A stretch of DNA of 64,000 nucleotides, taken from NCBI GenBank assembly GCA_021209875.1, contig JAGYVD010000007.1:3286001-3350000 (forward strand), given 5' to 3'. The notes under the pieces were generated by a model, which made no database searches, was not told the DNA's origin, and saw only the letters and a list, made by a program, of their open reading frames with translations. Position numbers and translations under genes: made by a program. Shown here in pieces: positions 45,327 through 56,937 of the stretch; the stretch's first letter is position 1, and every line of letters starts with the position of its first letter. The stretch is from Rosellinia necatrix. Lineage: Eukaryota; Ascomycota; Sordariomycetes; Xylariales; Xylariaceae.

Positions 45327-46334
45327 ATGCGCTTGCACGGGGGCTGGGCGATGCTCTGCGGCGCGCTGGCGCTGGCGCCGGCGCTGGTCCCGGCCACCAT
45401 GCTGTACATGTCGCCGGGCGGCAGCGATAGCAACACGGGGGCGAGCGCGGCGAGCGCGCTGAAGACGCTCAAGGGGGTGCTCGCCAAGGTGGCGGCGGCG
45501 AAGCCCGCGGACGCGGTGGACGTCGTGGTGGGGGAAGGGACCTACCTGGGCCAGTCGGTGACGTGGACGTACTTCAACGGGCGGCCGATCACGTTCGCGG
45601 CGGCGGCGGGGGCCAAGACGAAACCGGTCTTCGACGGCGAGGGCACGGGCCTGACCTGGTTCACGATGGCGGACGCGGCCGCGTCCACGTCGACGTCGAC
45701 GTCGCCGCCGACGACCAACCTACGATTCGTAGGGCTGGCCGTGACCAACTACTGGCTGGCGCTGGACCTCGGGCGGGACAAGGCGCCGGGCAACGGCGGC
45801 AACGAGGTGCGGGGGATGCTGTTCGAGCGGATCGGCGCGTTCTACACGCGGGGCCTGCCGAGCGCGAAGGGGTTCGCGGCGCTGCGGCTGCGGCGGTCGA
45901 GCAACAACACGATCGCCGGCAACCGGTTCCACGGGGTCAAGAACGCGGCGGCGGCGCCGGAGGACCTGACGGGGTACATCCACGCCGTCTACGCCGCGCA
46001 CGGGTCGCGCGGCAACGTCGTCGCCGACAACGACTTCAGCCAGGTCACGGGCGACGCCGTGCGCACGCGCGACGGCTCCGACGGCAACCTCGTCGCGCGC
46101 AACCGCTTCGCCGCCGCCGGCAAGTACTCGGCCTACTCCGACTGGGTCGCCGACGCGGGCGACGAGTGCCCCTCGCGCGGGAACCGCTTCGTGGACAACA
46201 CCGTCGGCGACGGCTACTTCGGCCCCTTCAAGCCCGGCTTTGTCACCCACACCTACGGCCCGGACGACCGCTGCGCCGACGGGGGCGCGCCGCCGCCGCC
46301 CCGCATCGTGGAGAGCGGCACCGTCGTGGTGTAG
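45327..46334 (+). CDS. Secreted right-handed beta-helix (pectin lyase-fold) protein
   Basis: Single-exon protein of 335 residues. Residues 1 to about 22 are a signal peptide (basic start, then GALALAPALVPA). The mature part begins LYMSPGGSDSNTG, a common opening of parallel beta-helix proteins, with GTYL and repeated Asn ladders (SNNTIAGNRF, SRGNVVADNDF, SDGNLVARNRF, SRGNRFVDNTV) at about 22-28-residue spacing, which are coils of the helix. Polysaccharide lyases and some glycosidases share this fold, but no catalytic motif is clear. The coding sequence is extremely GC-rich (third positions almost all G or C) and sits next to AT-rich DNA. Probably acts outside the cell on plant or own polysaccharide; not proven. 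Confidence 0.78.
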   Translation: MRLHGGWAMLCGALALAPALVPATMLYMSPGGSDSNTGASAASALKTLKGVLAKVAAAKPADAVDVVVGEGTYLGQSVTWTYFNGRPITFAAAAGAKTKPVFDGEGTGLTWFTMADAAASTSTSTSPPTTNLRFVGLAVTNYWLALDLGRDKAPGNGGNEVRGMLFERIGAFYTRGLPSAKGFAALRLRRSSNNTIAGNRFHGVKNAAAAPEDLTGYIHAVYAAHGSRGNVVADNDFSQVTGDAVRTRDGSDGNLVARNRFAAAGKYSAYSDWVADAGDECPSRGNRFVDNTVGDGYFGPFKPGFVTHTYGPDDRCADGGAPPPPRIVESGTVVV

Positions 46335-47099
46335 CTGGCGCCGCCGTTCGGATGGGTCGTTACGCGGCGACGCGTGGAAAGGGGGCCACTGGCTTGTGGG
46401 GCGGGGGAGGATATGGTTGATGTACGAGTAGGTACGGACGGTGTCAAGTCTGCAAAGACATCTCCTTTCTCGGGGCAGAGCCAGTGACTTGTATTGCCGC
46501 CTCACCATACCCGTCTCTTGCCACACTGAAGATGTAGTCTGAGAAAAGCATGAGTAAGACTATGGTAAGATGCGCCAATCTCTCGCGAGTTGTTTATCAC
46601 TAGAACTATATATATTAACTACGGTATAAAAACCTCTAGCCTCGAGGCTACTCGTGTATAAAACCACCTAGCCTTCGTTCGGCCCTTTCTCCTTCCTCCC
46701 TTCACCTTCGGCATCTACCCTGAATATACTATACCCTCATGCTTATCACGGTAGCGGTTCATAGTCGGCTTCTTTAGTCGTCGGGGTATTCATGTACACC
46801 CGTTGACATGACTCTATTTTCATGCTTTGGCTTAATAGCCTCTAAACTATCCCGCCGTAAGCTTCATTAGTATCTGCAGGGTATTACAGAGACATTGCTG
46901 TTGTCTCTAGGCGATCTGATTCGATTCTTAGTCACAAGCACACGGTTGGAATGTTTTAAAGTAAAATTATCTGATAGGGTGATAAGGTTCGGCATCATCA
47001 GGGGCTTTCCATACCTTCTCTGTCACTGTCATCAAATCAAAGGACTTCATATTCAATCTCCATAGTCGCTCCCTGGATTTTGTTGATCCAAGCTTGTTG
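46335..47099. other. Intergenic 3'-3' spacer
   Basis: No gene seen. A repeated TATAAAACC...CTAGCC segment occurs at about 46624-46675 (TATAAAAACCTCTAGCC and TATAAAACCACCTAGCC). Confidence 0.6.
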
Positions 47100-47894
47100 C
47101 TAATAGAAAGTCAGCGGCACAACCGACAATACCGGTCGTTGTTTATCACGACACACCTCTGCCCTGGCCCAAAGACCGACGATATCACCTGATCTCAGTA
47201 GCCCCAGGAAGCCTTGGCCATCACCCATGGCTTGTGGCTCCTCGACGGTGGTCGGAATGCCCGCAACCCAATCCACTCTGTAGTACTTGTATTCGCTACG
47301 GGCAGTGATGTTGTTATGCACTCTCCAGGCGACAGCGCCGTTGTTCGGCACCATAGTCCAGCCATGGCCCTCGAGATAGGTTCGAGCATCCTCCGGGCTG
47401 CGGAAATCTGGGATATCGATACTCGCGAGGTCTGCGACCCTGACCCCAGGCTCACCATGTCGCGGCCTGAGAATGCTCGCCTCGTACCAGGTGTGGCTAT
47501 TGTAGTAGGTTCCGTGGCCTCCAAAATCTGCCCAGCCCTGGTCTGCGCCCTTGATCTGGAAAGTGATCGACCTGGCTCTCGCGCCGTCGTCCGGGAAGGG
47601 CAGAGTGGCGACAACCATGTAGAGCCCCGTGATGCTGGCCTGGGGACCCGGGGACCAGAACTGGTCGGCCACATATTGTCTTGCAAATTGCTTGATGTTT
47701 GATTGGCGTGGGTAATATGAAGCGAACGAGACGACGTCGAGCACCACCTCCATGGGAATGCGCAATTGGACGAGCATGTCCCGGACGTCGAGGACGTCGT
47801 CGGCTGTTGGGTTGAAGCCAGTCCTCGTCAGCTGTAAATCATCCTCGTCGGCGGGGATGACGGCAGGGGCGGCGGCGGGGACGGCGGCAGCCAT
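47100..47894 (-). CDS. Unknown 264-aa protein
   Basis: Single-exon protein of 264 residues starting with an Ala/Pro/Val-rich segment (MAAAVPAAAPAVIPADEDD) that is probably disordered. Residues about 25-55 (VLDVRDMLVQLRIPMEVVLDVVSF) look like a short helical F-box-like motif. The centre has a beta-rich part (SITFQIKGADQGWADFGGHG, SHTWYEASILRP) and the end carries GFLGLLRSGDIVGLWARAEV, a segment found in many uncharacterised fungal proteins that often end in a similar way. No transmembrane segment or signal peptide. The function is not known. Confidence 0.65.
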   Translation of the reverse strand: MAAAVPAAAPAVIPADEDDLQLTRTGFNPTADDVLDVRDMLVQLRIPMEVVLDVVSFASYYPRQSNIKQFARQYVADQFWSPGPQASITGLYMVVATLPFPDDGARARSITFQIKGADQGWADFGGHGTYYNSHTWYEASILRPRHGEPGVRVADLASIDIPDFRSPEDARTYLEGHGWTMVPNNGAVAWRVHNNITARSEYKYYRVDWVAGIPTTVEEPQAMGDGQGFLGLLRSGDIVGLWARAEVCRDKQRPVLSVVPLTFY

Positions 47895-48604
47895 CTGGAT
47901 GGTACAGTAGGAGCAGAAGCAGGCATGTATGTTGTAAATCGAGAGACGGTTACATCTCTGATTCCCGTTATGAGGACTAGTGGTTGGAGGACTAGTGGTG
48001 AGCTAGGTACCTAGTCGGCGGGCCATCCAATGTGGCGGTACCAAGGTGGATAACTAAAAGGAGGGGCAGGGTAGGAGAGGGGAAAGCCTACCTAGGTATC
48101 GGATAAGGTACCTACAAGTCACAGATCCACTTATCTAGGCCGCTATCGTGGTGTATAGTTATAGTAAGGAGGTAGGCAGGTAGTTATAGCATCATCACCT
48201 AAGGGTCCACCCGTCGATGATGCAATTAAATCACTTAGGACCCATAAGTGAAGGATGCAACCCTCATTGACGGGTTGCGGTTGATATAACTTTACACGAA
48301 CTACAACTATACCGAACTCCTTACCTAACCTCTTCCCCCCCTCCTTTTTTTTTTTTTTTTCCGGCACTCTGATAGCACAGACTTGTGGTTGGGGGAAATG
48401 GCTGCACAATCCATTCTGGATAAGGACTTCTTCGTCCGAATGTCCATTTCCGGTTGATGCTGCCTGAGAAATTAAGAGGCCAAAGAATATGCTGCATCAC
48501 CAAAAATAGATCTATAAATAGACAGGAGAGCCAGGATGTTCGGACTAGGCACTAGGCCTTTGTTTATTGGGAATGTCGTCAAACACAACTGCGTCGTCCC
48601 AAAG
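47895..48604. other. Divergent intergenic region
   Basis: Between the unknown gene (-) and the GH7 gene (+). Contains ACCTAGGTATCGG/GGTACCT motifs (about 48005-48115), a poly-T run (about 48345-48360) and a repeated ACTAGTGGT (about 47977-47998). No gene seen. Confidence 0.65.
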
Positions 48605-50374
48605 ATGATCGGCACAACGCTAGCTATCTCCTCCTCCATTCTGTCCGCCATTCTGTCCGCTGCTACGTCCGCGAAGGCGCAGAGTATAGGCACCTGGCAA
48701 TCGGAGACACACCCGAAGCTGACTTGGAAGCAATGCTCGACTTCGGGCCCCGGCGCTTGTGAACTGGTCGAAGGAGAGCTCACCGTTGACGCGAACTGGC
48801 GATGGGCCCACGATAAGACGGAAGGGAGCTGGTATAGCTGTGCTCAGTATGCCGAGTGGAACGCTACTCTGTGTCCCGACGGACAGACGTGCGCAGAGAA
48901 CTGTGCTGTAGATGGGGCACAGTACAAGGAAGTCTACGGGGTCACGACTAGCAGCGATACCCTGACAATGAAGTACGTTACCTATTTTGAATTCTGTAAG
49001 CTCTCCCCGAGTAGCTCGCCCAAGACACACTGCGTCCACCTCATACGTGCTTACTAGCATCAAACACCGGATCCCGTCTGTACCTGATGAACGGGCCCGA
49101 GAGATACCAGATGTTCACTCTTCTTGGGAACGAATTCTCCTTTGACGTTGACTTGTCCCAAGTTGGGTGTGGATTAAATGCGGCACTCAACTTTGTGGTA
49201 AGTGAATTAACGAACATCCGCTCTGTGGGCCGTCCTGGATCGTGCCTTCGGCCGCGTTTCGGCCGCGTCAATCCCTCCCCCTATACTAAACCTGACTGCT
49301 TATGAGATCTACTTGTATACAGTCGATGGATGAAGACGGAGGATTATCTCGGTACCCTGCAAATAAGGCAGGTGCTCATTACGGTACTGGATATTGCGAC
49401 GCGAATTGTCCCCGTGACCTTAGGTTCATCAATGGTAAGGGTAATTCGGAGAACTGGATTCCTTCAAATACCGACAGTCAGAAAGGATACGGTGGCTTGG
49501 GCTCTTGTTGCCCGCAGATGGCCATATGGTGTAAGAACATCCAAATGTTCCTTCACTGTTATGCCTATAACGCACGCTTCTCCCCCCCAAGTCATGCCCC
49601 TTTATCGTCCGGCTTGTATGTCTGAGTACTCACACGATACTTAGCTGCCAACAGTGTCTCGACATCAATGGCCGCTCATCCTTGCCAGAGGGCAATACAA
49701 GAAGAGTGCGCGGCCTCGGATTGTAGTGGAAAATACCCAGTCACCACTTCCCGCTACGATGGGGAGTGTGATGCTGATGGATGTGACTTTAACCCGTACC
49801 GTCAAGGAGACACAGATTTCTATGGTCCTGGAAAGGTTATTGACACGAATAAGAAGTTTACTGTCATCACACAATTCGTGAAGGGAGACGATGGACAGCT
49901 GGAGTCGGTCCAACGACTCTACCAACAAGACGGCCAAACAATCGCCAATGCGGACTCCTCCATCCCTGGTGTTGAGGGTAAAGCGATCAATAGCGCGTTC
50001 TGCGCTTCTCAAAAGAAAGCCTTTAATGACACTGACTATTTCAATCTTCAAGGCGGCATGGGGAAGATGAGCGAGGCTTTGTCGAAAGGGATGGTACTTA
50101 GCATGTCGATTTGGCACGATGTGAGTAACGAGTAAAACCGACCAGTGCACGGGGCAACTGAACTAATTATCGCCTAATCAAATAGGACTACGCAAACATG
50201 CTGTGGCTTGACGGAGCATATCCTACGGGTCGGGACCCTTCGGAGCCTGGTGTATCCCGAGGATCCTGCAATTCAGACTCGGGGAAACCAGAAGAAGTCC
50301 GAAACGGTCAGGCATATGATCGTGTCGTGTTTAGCAATTTCCGATTTGGGCCGTTGAACTCGACCTTTACGTAA
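48605..50374 (+). CDS. GH7 cellobiohydrolase-family protein lacking the catalytic acids
   Basis: Five exons: 48605-48995, 49058-49197, 49323-49530, 49645-50120 and 50186-50374, 467 residues; all introns GT-AG and in phase. A signal peptide ends near AKA-QS, and there is no cellulose-binding module or linker. Family blocks are well kept: [98 protein letters not shown] and VSRGSC. GH7 enzymes cut cellulose with a nucleophile Glu, an Asp and an acid/base Glu in the motif E-M-D-I-W-E-A-N. Here the motif reads [12 protein letters not shown], so these are Gln 242, Ala 244 and Ser 247. The Ser codon spans the intron at 49531, but no in-frame alternative gives Glu. It is therefore probably a non-catalytic, secreted cellulose-binding protein. 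Confidence 0.9.
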
Positions 50375-51057
50375 CGATAAAATACAATTGAGAAGTTTAC
50401 TGCTCATCACCTTAATTTGCAAATCAGCGAGGTCGCTCTTCTGCATAGAGACATGGGGGGCCATCGTTCATGGAAATAAGTCTAGGAAACTAATATGAAC
50501 TGCATAACATAATATCGACAATAACTCCGTCCGGCTACTCGTTTAAATAACAGGATCATATATATATGATCTATGAGAGGTTGCTCTTGATGATATATGG
50601 AAGAATACGCCGCACTTCAATGACAACAAGTGGTACACAAGCGAAGTCAACTGCAAAGACAGTTCAAAGATGATTCCATCATAGTTGGATTGCTTGGTCA
50701 ACCGGGTCCTGCTGCTGTTACCACTAAGAGAGGTAGAGTAGAGCGAGCCAGGGAACATTAGACTGGAGAGACTATCGAGTTCGCGAGAGCTTACTGCGTT
50801 TACCAAAACGGGAACTCAATTTTTCTATAACGAATACGTTAGGGAACAAAGGGTAGATTACGGACGAGGTAGTTAGTAATATTCGTCTGCAATAAACGTT
50901 AACAGAGATAGTCTGGCTGGCGAGTTTACTAGCTGCAACGTGTGATCTCGAGCTGTAACTAATATAATACTAAGTCGGTGTTTGAAATCAACATACAGTA
51001 ATATTCAATAAATATGTCTTGCAACTCAAATTGTGTGCGCCCCCCCCAACCCCCAAA
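50375..51057. other. Intergenic 3'-3' spacer
   Basis: AT-rich, no gene seen. TATATATGATC lies near 50560. Confidence 0.65.
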
Positions 51058-54000
51058 TCATGCATACATATGTCCAGGTACAGGATCCCTGGGCTGCTCT
51101 TCCTCACCACCAAACCCAAGGTGTTCTACAGGGCCGTCCTGATCATATTCACTATACCACTCGGCGGGCATCGACACAACTCCCCAGCGAAGCCTGCTTT
51201 GCGCTAGTCTCCCAAGCGGGCTCTGCGCATCATCATCATCGTCCCCTACCCTTCTCTTCTCCGAAAACCACGATCTTATCGTACTGCGTGACCCGGATTT
51301 CCAGAGACTGTTTTTCCTGGGACTACGCTGGCTGCACAGGTCGATGTCTGAATTGGTCGGGCTGTATGTCCGGGTGGGCGTGTAAGAGGATGGCGTGTTT
51401 TCGGGCTGCGACGACAAGGAGGAGCCGTCCATTGTGACCGACTCCCTGGATGCCTGCGAAACAGTCGACGCGTGACATGCTGCCGATATCGCAAGGGAGT
51501 TGCTTCCCGTGAGGGTGATGTTGGATGGCAATATTTTGCGAGTAAGTATGAGCGGTATGGTGACTAGGGCGATGGATACAATTATCAAGACAAGTAGCGA
51601 TAATAGGGAGTATCCAATAGAAACCGCCGTATAGTCAGGTAAGCTGGGGTCGCTAATTACTCCCCAACTCCGGTTGAAAAAGGGGGTGCTGAAGTAACCT
51701 GTCGCATATTATTAGGCCCTGCTTATTATGGACGTGTTTTGGAGATAGATTTGGAACATAAGCCTTACCTCCCGTAGAGACGAATACATAGATACTGTTA
51801 GACACCAACCAATGTAAGAAAATCCTCACTACGATAAGCGGTATACTGTATTTGTATGGGAGCTGGAGTCGGTATGTCGAGTATTGTTGGCCCTAGCGAC
51901 TCAGGGATTAGCCTTAGGTTAACATGCATATTGAGTAGAACTCACTTTGGGATCAGTCACTCGTAGGGGGCTGTATCCCTCACCAAACGTCGCCCATTCC
52001 TGAGTCATCTGAAGCCGCGTAAAAAGGTTGTTATACTGTCCTGTTCGTTAACTGCGTGTACAGGGCGAAAATGGGCACCGAACAAGACACTAGTTAGGTA
52101 TAGCAACGTCCGCAAGAATATTCAGGGTAGAATAAAATGCGAATCCAAGCGCAGTAAAAGGTCTGACCTACAGCTAGGTAACAAAACGATAAGAGAAGTT
52201 GAGGGCTGTTGGCTAATACAACTCCTTGGATAAGGCTTAAGAGGAGAGGGGCGAACCCGTTGGTGTCGCTCGCAAGGAAGCTCCCAAGGCTAAGTCATCG
52301 TTAATATTTGTCTGTGTGTTCTATTACCAACTGAACACTTACCCATTGTCAACCGTTAGTCCGTCAAACAACAAGGCCGCGGAAATGATAATACCGCTAG
52401 CGAAAAGAGCATAGCTAGTGAGCCAGATAGTTATGGGAACGGCTGCCGCCCACTTTCGTTGCGGCCCTTCCCACCTCCTCGAGCCGGGGATTAGATAACC
52501 GCCCTTCTGCTTCAAAGAGGCGCGGATATCTTTTTGATCGATAGTGCAGAATCCTTCTGTGACAGGATCAGGGTGCTTGATGAAGGACTCTACGGCGTCA
52601 CCCAAGGTAACGAGGGGTTTATGTTCAGGTCGATTGAGCACTGACGTTGCTACAACTGCCGCGATGGTTTTTACGATCACGCAAAGCGCGACGCCCAACA
52701 ATAACGTTGGGGAGAGGCCGATATCTATCGCCATAACGTCAGTGCTTGTCTATTTAATCTAAAGAAACACATACGACAAATGTTCTCCAATGGTTCAGCG
52801 AGGCAGTAGCTGATATTGAGATTGAAGGAATTTTGTTGAAGACCCGACGTCATGAGATCAAACTCTGACATTATCCAGTTAGAATCCGGTTCTGTTAGAT
52901 TGTATTTGTAGTCGTATTCATTGGGCTTTGACCCATTCACAATCCTCAGCGGAAGATCTCCGAAAAAGGGATAGTTCCAGCCGGCGCTATCGAGAACGCC
53001 GCCGTAATCTTCGCCATTGCCCAAAGCGTTCACACAATTATTGTTGCAAGAAACTGAAGCGCCAGAGCGTTTGTTTATTTCTGCCACCATGGCGCATTGA
53101 GCGTCGAAGAATAAATGGTTCGGCTTGGCTGAAGGAATGTATTGATCCCAGAATTCCTTCTCAGTCTCGTTCAGCTGCCATATATCATTCCGAATCCAGC
53201 CACTTGGATTGTCGACAACAAGCACGACACTTCGGTGTTTTTTGAGACCTCGGCAAGCCACATATTCAGCCTTGCACTATGTGTGATGACGTTAGCATCT
53301 TTCTTGAACGAGATCCGAGACCTCCTAATGAGAGTGGGTAACATTTGTTCGAAAGGTACGTTTCTCGGAAATTCATAGATTTAGTAGTTAGTGAGCTGGG
53401 CAGATCATTCTTACCTCATTGATCTCTAGCCGTTCCCACCCCGCTGCCTTCTGGGCGGTAGCAGAAATATTGGAAACTACGGGCGACAAATGGTCTTTAT
53501 AATCGGTTCTGTTGACGGGGTACCCATAGTTCAATCCCCTCCAGGGTTGAAGATTGACCAAGGTACGGGTATCGGTGTTATGATAAGTCATATTACCGTT
53601 GGCAGACACCAAACCTGGGACCGCTAAGCTAGAGCCTGGTGGGTAGAAATCGCCGCCATGTAAGAATTGCTCCGTGGCAATAGTTAAGTGGAAGTCAGAT
53701 TCGCGCTTGTCCATCTCGAAGACTGCAGAATTGAATAGTAAGTGGATAGGGATAGAGCTCGAAAGAAGGAAAATCCAACACCAGGTCTTGAACGGCGATA
53801 CATGAAATGCATTGCGAACGGAAGGGACGCCAATTCCCAACCAAGAAGACTTGAAGTGAGCGCTGTTGATTTCTTGTCTTGTTGGGGCATTTAGGACCTG
53901 CATGAAAAAATTGCTGGATGCCAGCCTAGAAATACATTTGTATATTAGTAAAACCAAATAGAATACGAAGGCAGGTTTGCTCAGCAGCACCTCGGCGGTA

Positions 54001-54396
54001 GTTGTTGTTGTTGTCGCGAAGACTATGTCGTCTACAACAACGCCTAGTTATGAGCAGAGCAGAACTTGTGCGCTGGTGGGACATACTACGACACGAGGAT
54101 GTAATTAGCCAAAGTTTCGAAAGCAACGAAGATGGGAAACTCACCACTAAAGTTGATACAACGTTGATGAGTAAATGTAGCGCGAGATTGCGTGAAGCTA
54201 CCTTTCCGCTATCGCACTCGGCTTCATAGAAAAAGACAGGTTTCAATGAGCCACGCGCCAGGATAACGATGACCAGCACAGTCAGGGCTATCGAAGAGGT
54301 GAGTAGCACCGCGCAGTTGACTTGGGCCGATTGCCTCCATCCCGTTGCGGTGGCTCTTTTCTTCAAACCAAAGCACGGCCTTGTTCCCGCCTGCAT
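51058..54396 (-). CDS. DUF6536-family multi-pass membrane protein
   Basis: Eight exons on the complement: 54396-54145, 53925-53415, 53270-52775, 52724-52343, 52289-52172, 52035-51946, 51892-51769 and 51698-51058, about 870 residues. The N-terminus GWRQSAQVNCAVLL with a membrane span, FFYEAECDSGK and HLLINVVSTLV, then MQVLNAPTRQEI and WLGIGVPSVRN, are the conserved blocks of the fungal DUF6536 family. Further membrane spans are in exons 4, 5, 7 and 8 (VVLANSPQLLLSFCYLA; IPLIVVRIFLHWLV; a span near LLSLLVLIIVSIALVTIPL). An N-glycosylation-rich loop lies in exons 2-3. The last about 150 residues are Ser-rich and cytoplasmic-looking. All junctions are in phase except exon 1 to exon 2, where the canonical sites leave the frame off by one base. 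Function is unknown; probably a plasma-membrane protein. Confidence 0.8.
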
Positions 54397-56937
54397 TTTT
54401 TTCGTGGTAACTATCGTGCCATCTGTCGACGAATACCTAAAGGAGATTCATAACAAAGAGGAGCAGATAGCGAACAAGTAGATATTACCAAAAAAAAAGC
54501 CCCTGGTCCCCTGAATGTGGATGCCGCGGGGCACAGCATGTAGATCACGATCATGGCGTCGAACTCGGAAATGTTGCCGGCGATCCCTGTCGCTACTGGT
54601 CTGTTTGAGGCCCAGTCGCTCTCCAGGTTCGCTCTAAATTAAGAAGAGACATACATATAACTAGTGTAGATTGGGCGTCAAAGTCCTAGAGCCTTAGGTA
54701 GATTCAGGGATAGCCTCCGTTAGGGCACCAGCCAACTCAGTTCTAGTTTGTCACCGTGGCGCAACTATGGGGGTGAAAAATACCAACCCATTGGCCCCCA
54801 TCTAAGGTCTGTTTGAGGCTTTGGACTCTTGGCACTTGGCACTCGGGCTCACTCAGCCTTGAGATTCTTGGCCGCCGAGTAATTGACTGTTTAGACTGGA
54901 AAAATTGTGCCGTGCTGCCGCTATTACTGTTGCGTGAGATGCGGCACAGCACTGTAACGTCTATTTCACTGAATTATACCTCCTGTCCAACCCAGAGAGA
55001 CGTCAGATTTGGATCGGTCGGGTCGCTGCGGCCGACTTCCGTCTGGCTCGCAACCTACCGCCAGGCCACAATAACAAGCACGACTCGTTCATCTGATTCT
55101 AAAGATAAAGATCATCATGGCTGGCAGCGCGTTCAATACGATACGCCACAGCTCCCCAGGCTCGGCGGCGTCCGTCGGCCCCACGCGAAGGGGTTGGGTA
55201 ATCTCGACATCTCGGATTATTTAAGAACTTCCAGCCGTGGTGAGTCAGCGGCGAGGGCCCCCTTTCTTCCGCGAATTTTGAAGTGGGCGATAGCCGGCTC
55301 ATTACGGTTATGGCGCATGGGACAACTACATGCGGCCCAACCACGGAGGCCCAATCGTAACGCATGACACGACTGCCGAGCCACCAACCCGCACGCGAAC
55401 TACACATCGAACCACGCGGTCCCGGGCTACGCGTAGTGGCGTGGGCGCGGGGCGCGGGGCGCGCACGGGGGAGGGAAGGAGGGGCGCCGCTGGCGATGCC
55501 GTACCGGCCGAACGAGGGCGAACGCGCGGACACGCGGACCTGTTCCTTGCCGGGGCGTCGGGGCCGCCGTTCCACAGGCACTATTACCCGATATCCGGCC
55601 CGTAGCCGTGGGTCGTGCTGGAGGCTCGGCTCCGGTCCGCCGTGTGAAGGTGCAGACAGGCAATGAGGCGGACATGCGGCGCCCCGACGCTTGCGCTCGG
55701 TGGATCTGCGCGCGGTGCCTGAGGTAGGATTCGGATTCTTCGCGTGGCGGGTGCGGTGCGGTGCGGTGCGGGACGGGCCTCGGGGGCTACGATCGTGAAG
55801 GAAGACGTCGGCACCGGCGTCGGCGTCGAGTAGGGTCTCTCATGGACCCTGCCTTCGAAGTGCGGACTACCACGCTACGTACGTCCACCTGCCGCATGCG
55901 GTGCTCTCGGGGTCTCCTCGTAGCTGATGATGAGCATCCCGGCCCCCCCACCACTCGCCGCCCGTCGACGCCATCGACGCGGAGTTTCGAAATTGAGGTG
56001 GTGGTAGTGGTGGTAGGTAGTCCGTGGTAGTGGTGGTAGGTAAGTCCGTGGTAAGTCCCCCTGGCTGGGGCGGGCTGGGCTCCTTTGTTGCCGAAACAGC
56101 AAGCCGCTCTAGAAGCTGGTGGAGCTACTGGGACCCCTAGCAACAACCTGCCCCTCTACACTACCCCGCAGAGCGGGGACGGCCTGCCACCCACCCAGCC
56201 AGTAGCCCCCGAGAATTGGAATAAGCTTTTGGGTATATATTACTCCGACCAATGATGCGCAGATAACCTACATTCTATACAACGCAGGCTATTGCTCTAT
56301 ACTACCTCCCTTATATAGACTCATCGGGTTCGTTTTCGCGATCCCTGTCGCTTGGTGTATGCGCGAAATACCATGTCGCTTGCTAATCCAATCGCTGCCG
56401 AAGACCAGTTCTGCTGGACATCGATAGCTCCCAATCGACGAGACACAATCCGGGCTGGAATATTACTCATTAGCTCAAAGCACTGCTAAAGAAAAAAGGA
56501 AAAAAATATGAAAAAACAATCATGTCGATGCATTGTGGACCATTGGCCCCAAGAGAGTTCAAGTGAAGGTAATTGAATTGATAGCCGGGATGGCGATGAT
56601 AACTGCTGATGATAGAGAAATTAAGTGTACTATTTCTCTGCCGCCTTTGATCCTCCATTCCCGCTTCCGTGTTGCCGTCCCAGTTCCGTGCCCCGTGATC
56701 CAAGCCTCAACCCCTATTCCTCTTCCCCAAGTTTCCGATCCCAATCCCATCCCACTCCCCTGATTTCCCATTCGTAAAACCCATCGTGAAGTGTAGCGTA
56801 GCTCGAAGAATTGAAACAGAGTCGCCTAGTGGCGATTCAATCCCCGCTCGTCGTTCGTAGGACCCGCCGAGGCAAGGAAAGAAGCCGGTTGCGAAGGCGT
56901 TGCGTGTGTTGTGTTGTGAGCCGGGTAGGTGCTACAC
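54397..56937. other. Intergenic region with GC-rich island
   Basis: No supported gene. 54397-55250 is ordinary sequence. 55330-55830 is strongly GC-rich, with GCGGGGCGC and GGTGCGGTGCGG repeats (about 55448-55470 and 55748-55770). A GTGGTAGTGGTGGTAGGTA(A)GTCC minisatellite lies at about 56000-56060. Several open frames exist on both strands of the island, but they are explained by the high GC content. Confidence 0.55.
55998..56060. repeat. GTGGTAGTGGTGGTAGGTA minisatellite
   Basis: Two-and-a-half tandem copies of a unit of about 27-28 bp built from GTGGTA and AGTCC. Confidence 0.75.

Noticed and set aside
45563..46526. Alternative long frames on both strands over the beta-helix gene
   Set aside because: Arg/Gly/Pro-rich frames typical of GC-rich shadows; the signal peptide and Asn-ladder repeats identify the real frame.
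54813..55367. 184-codon plus-strand open frame
   Set aside because: No domain, no codon bias, mixed composition; considered a chance frame leading into the GC-rich island.
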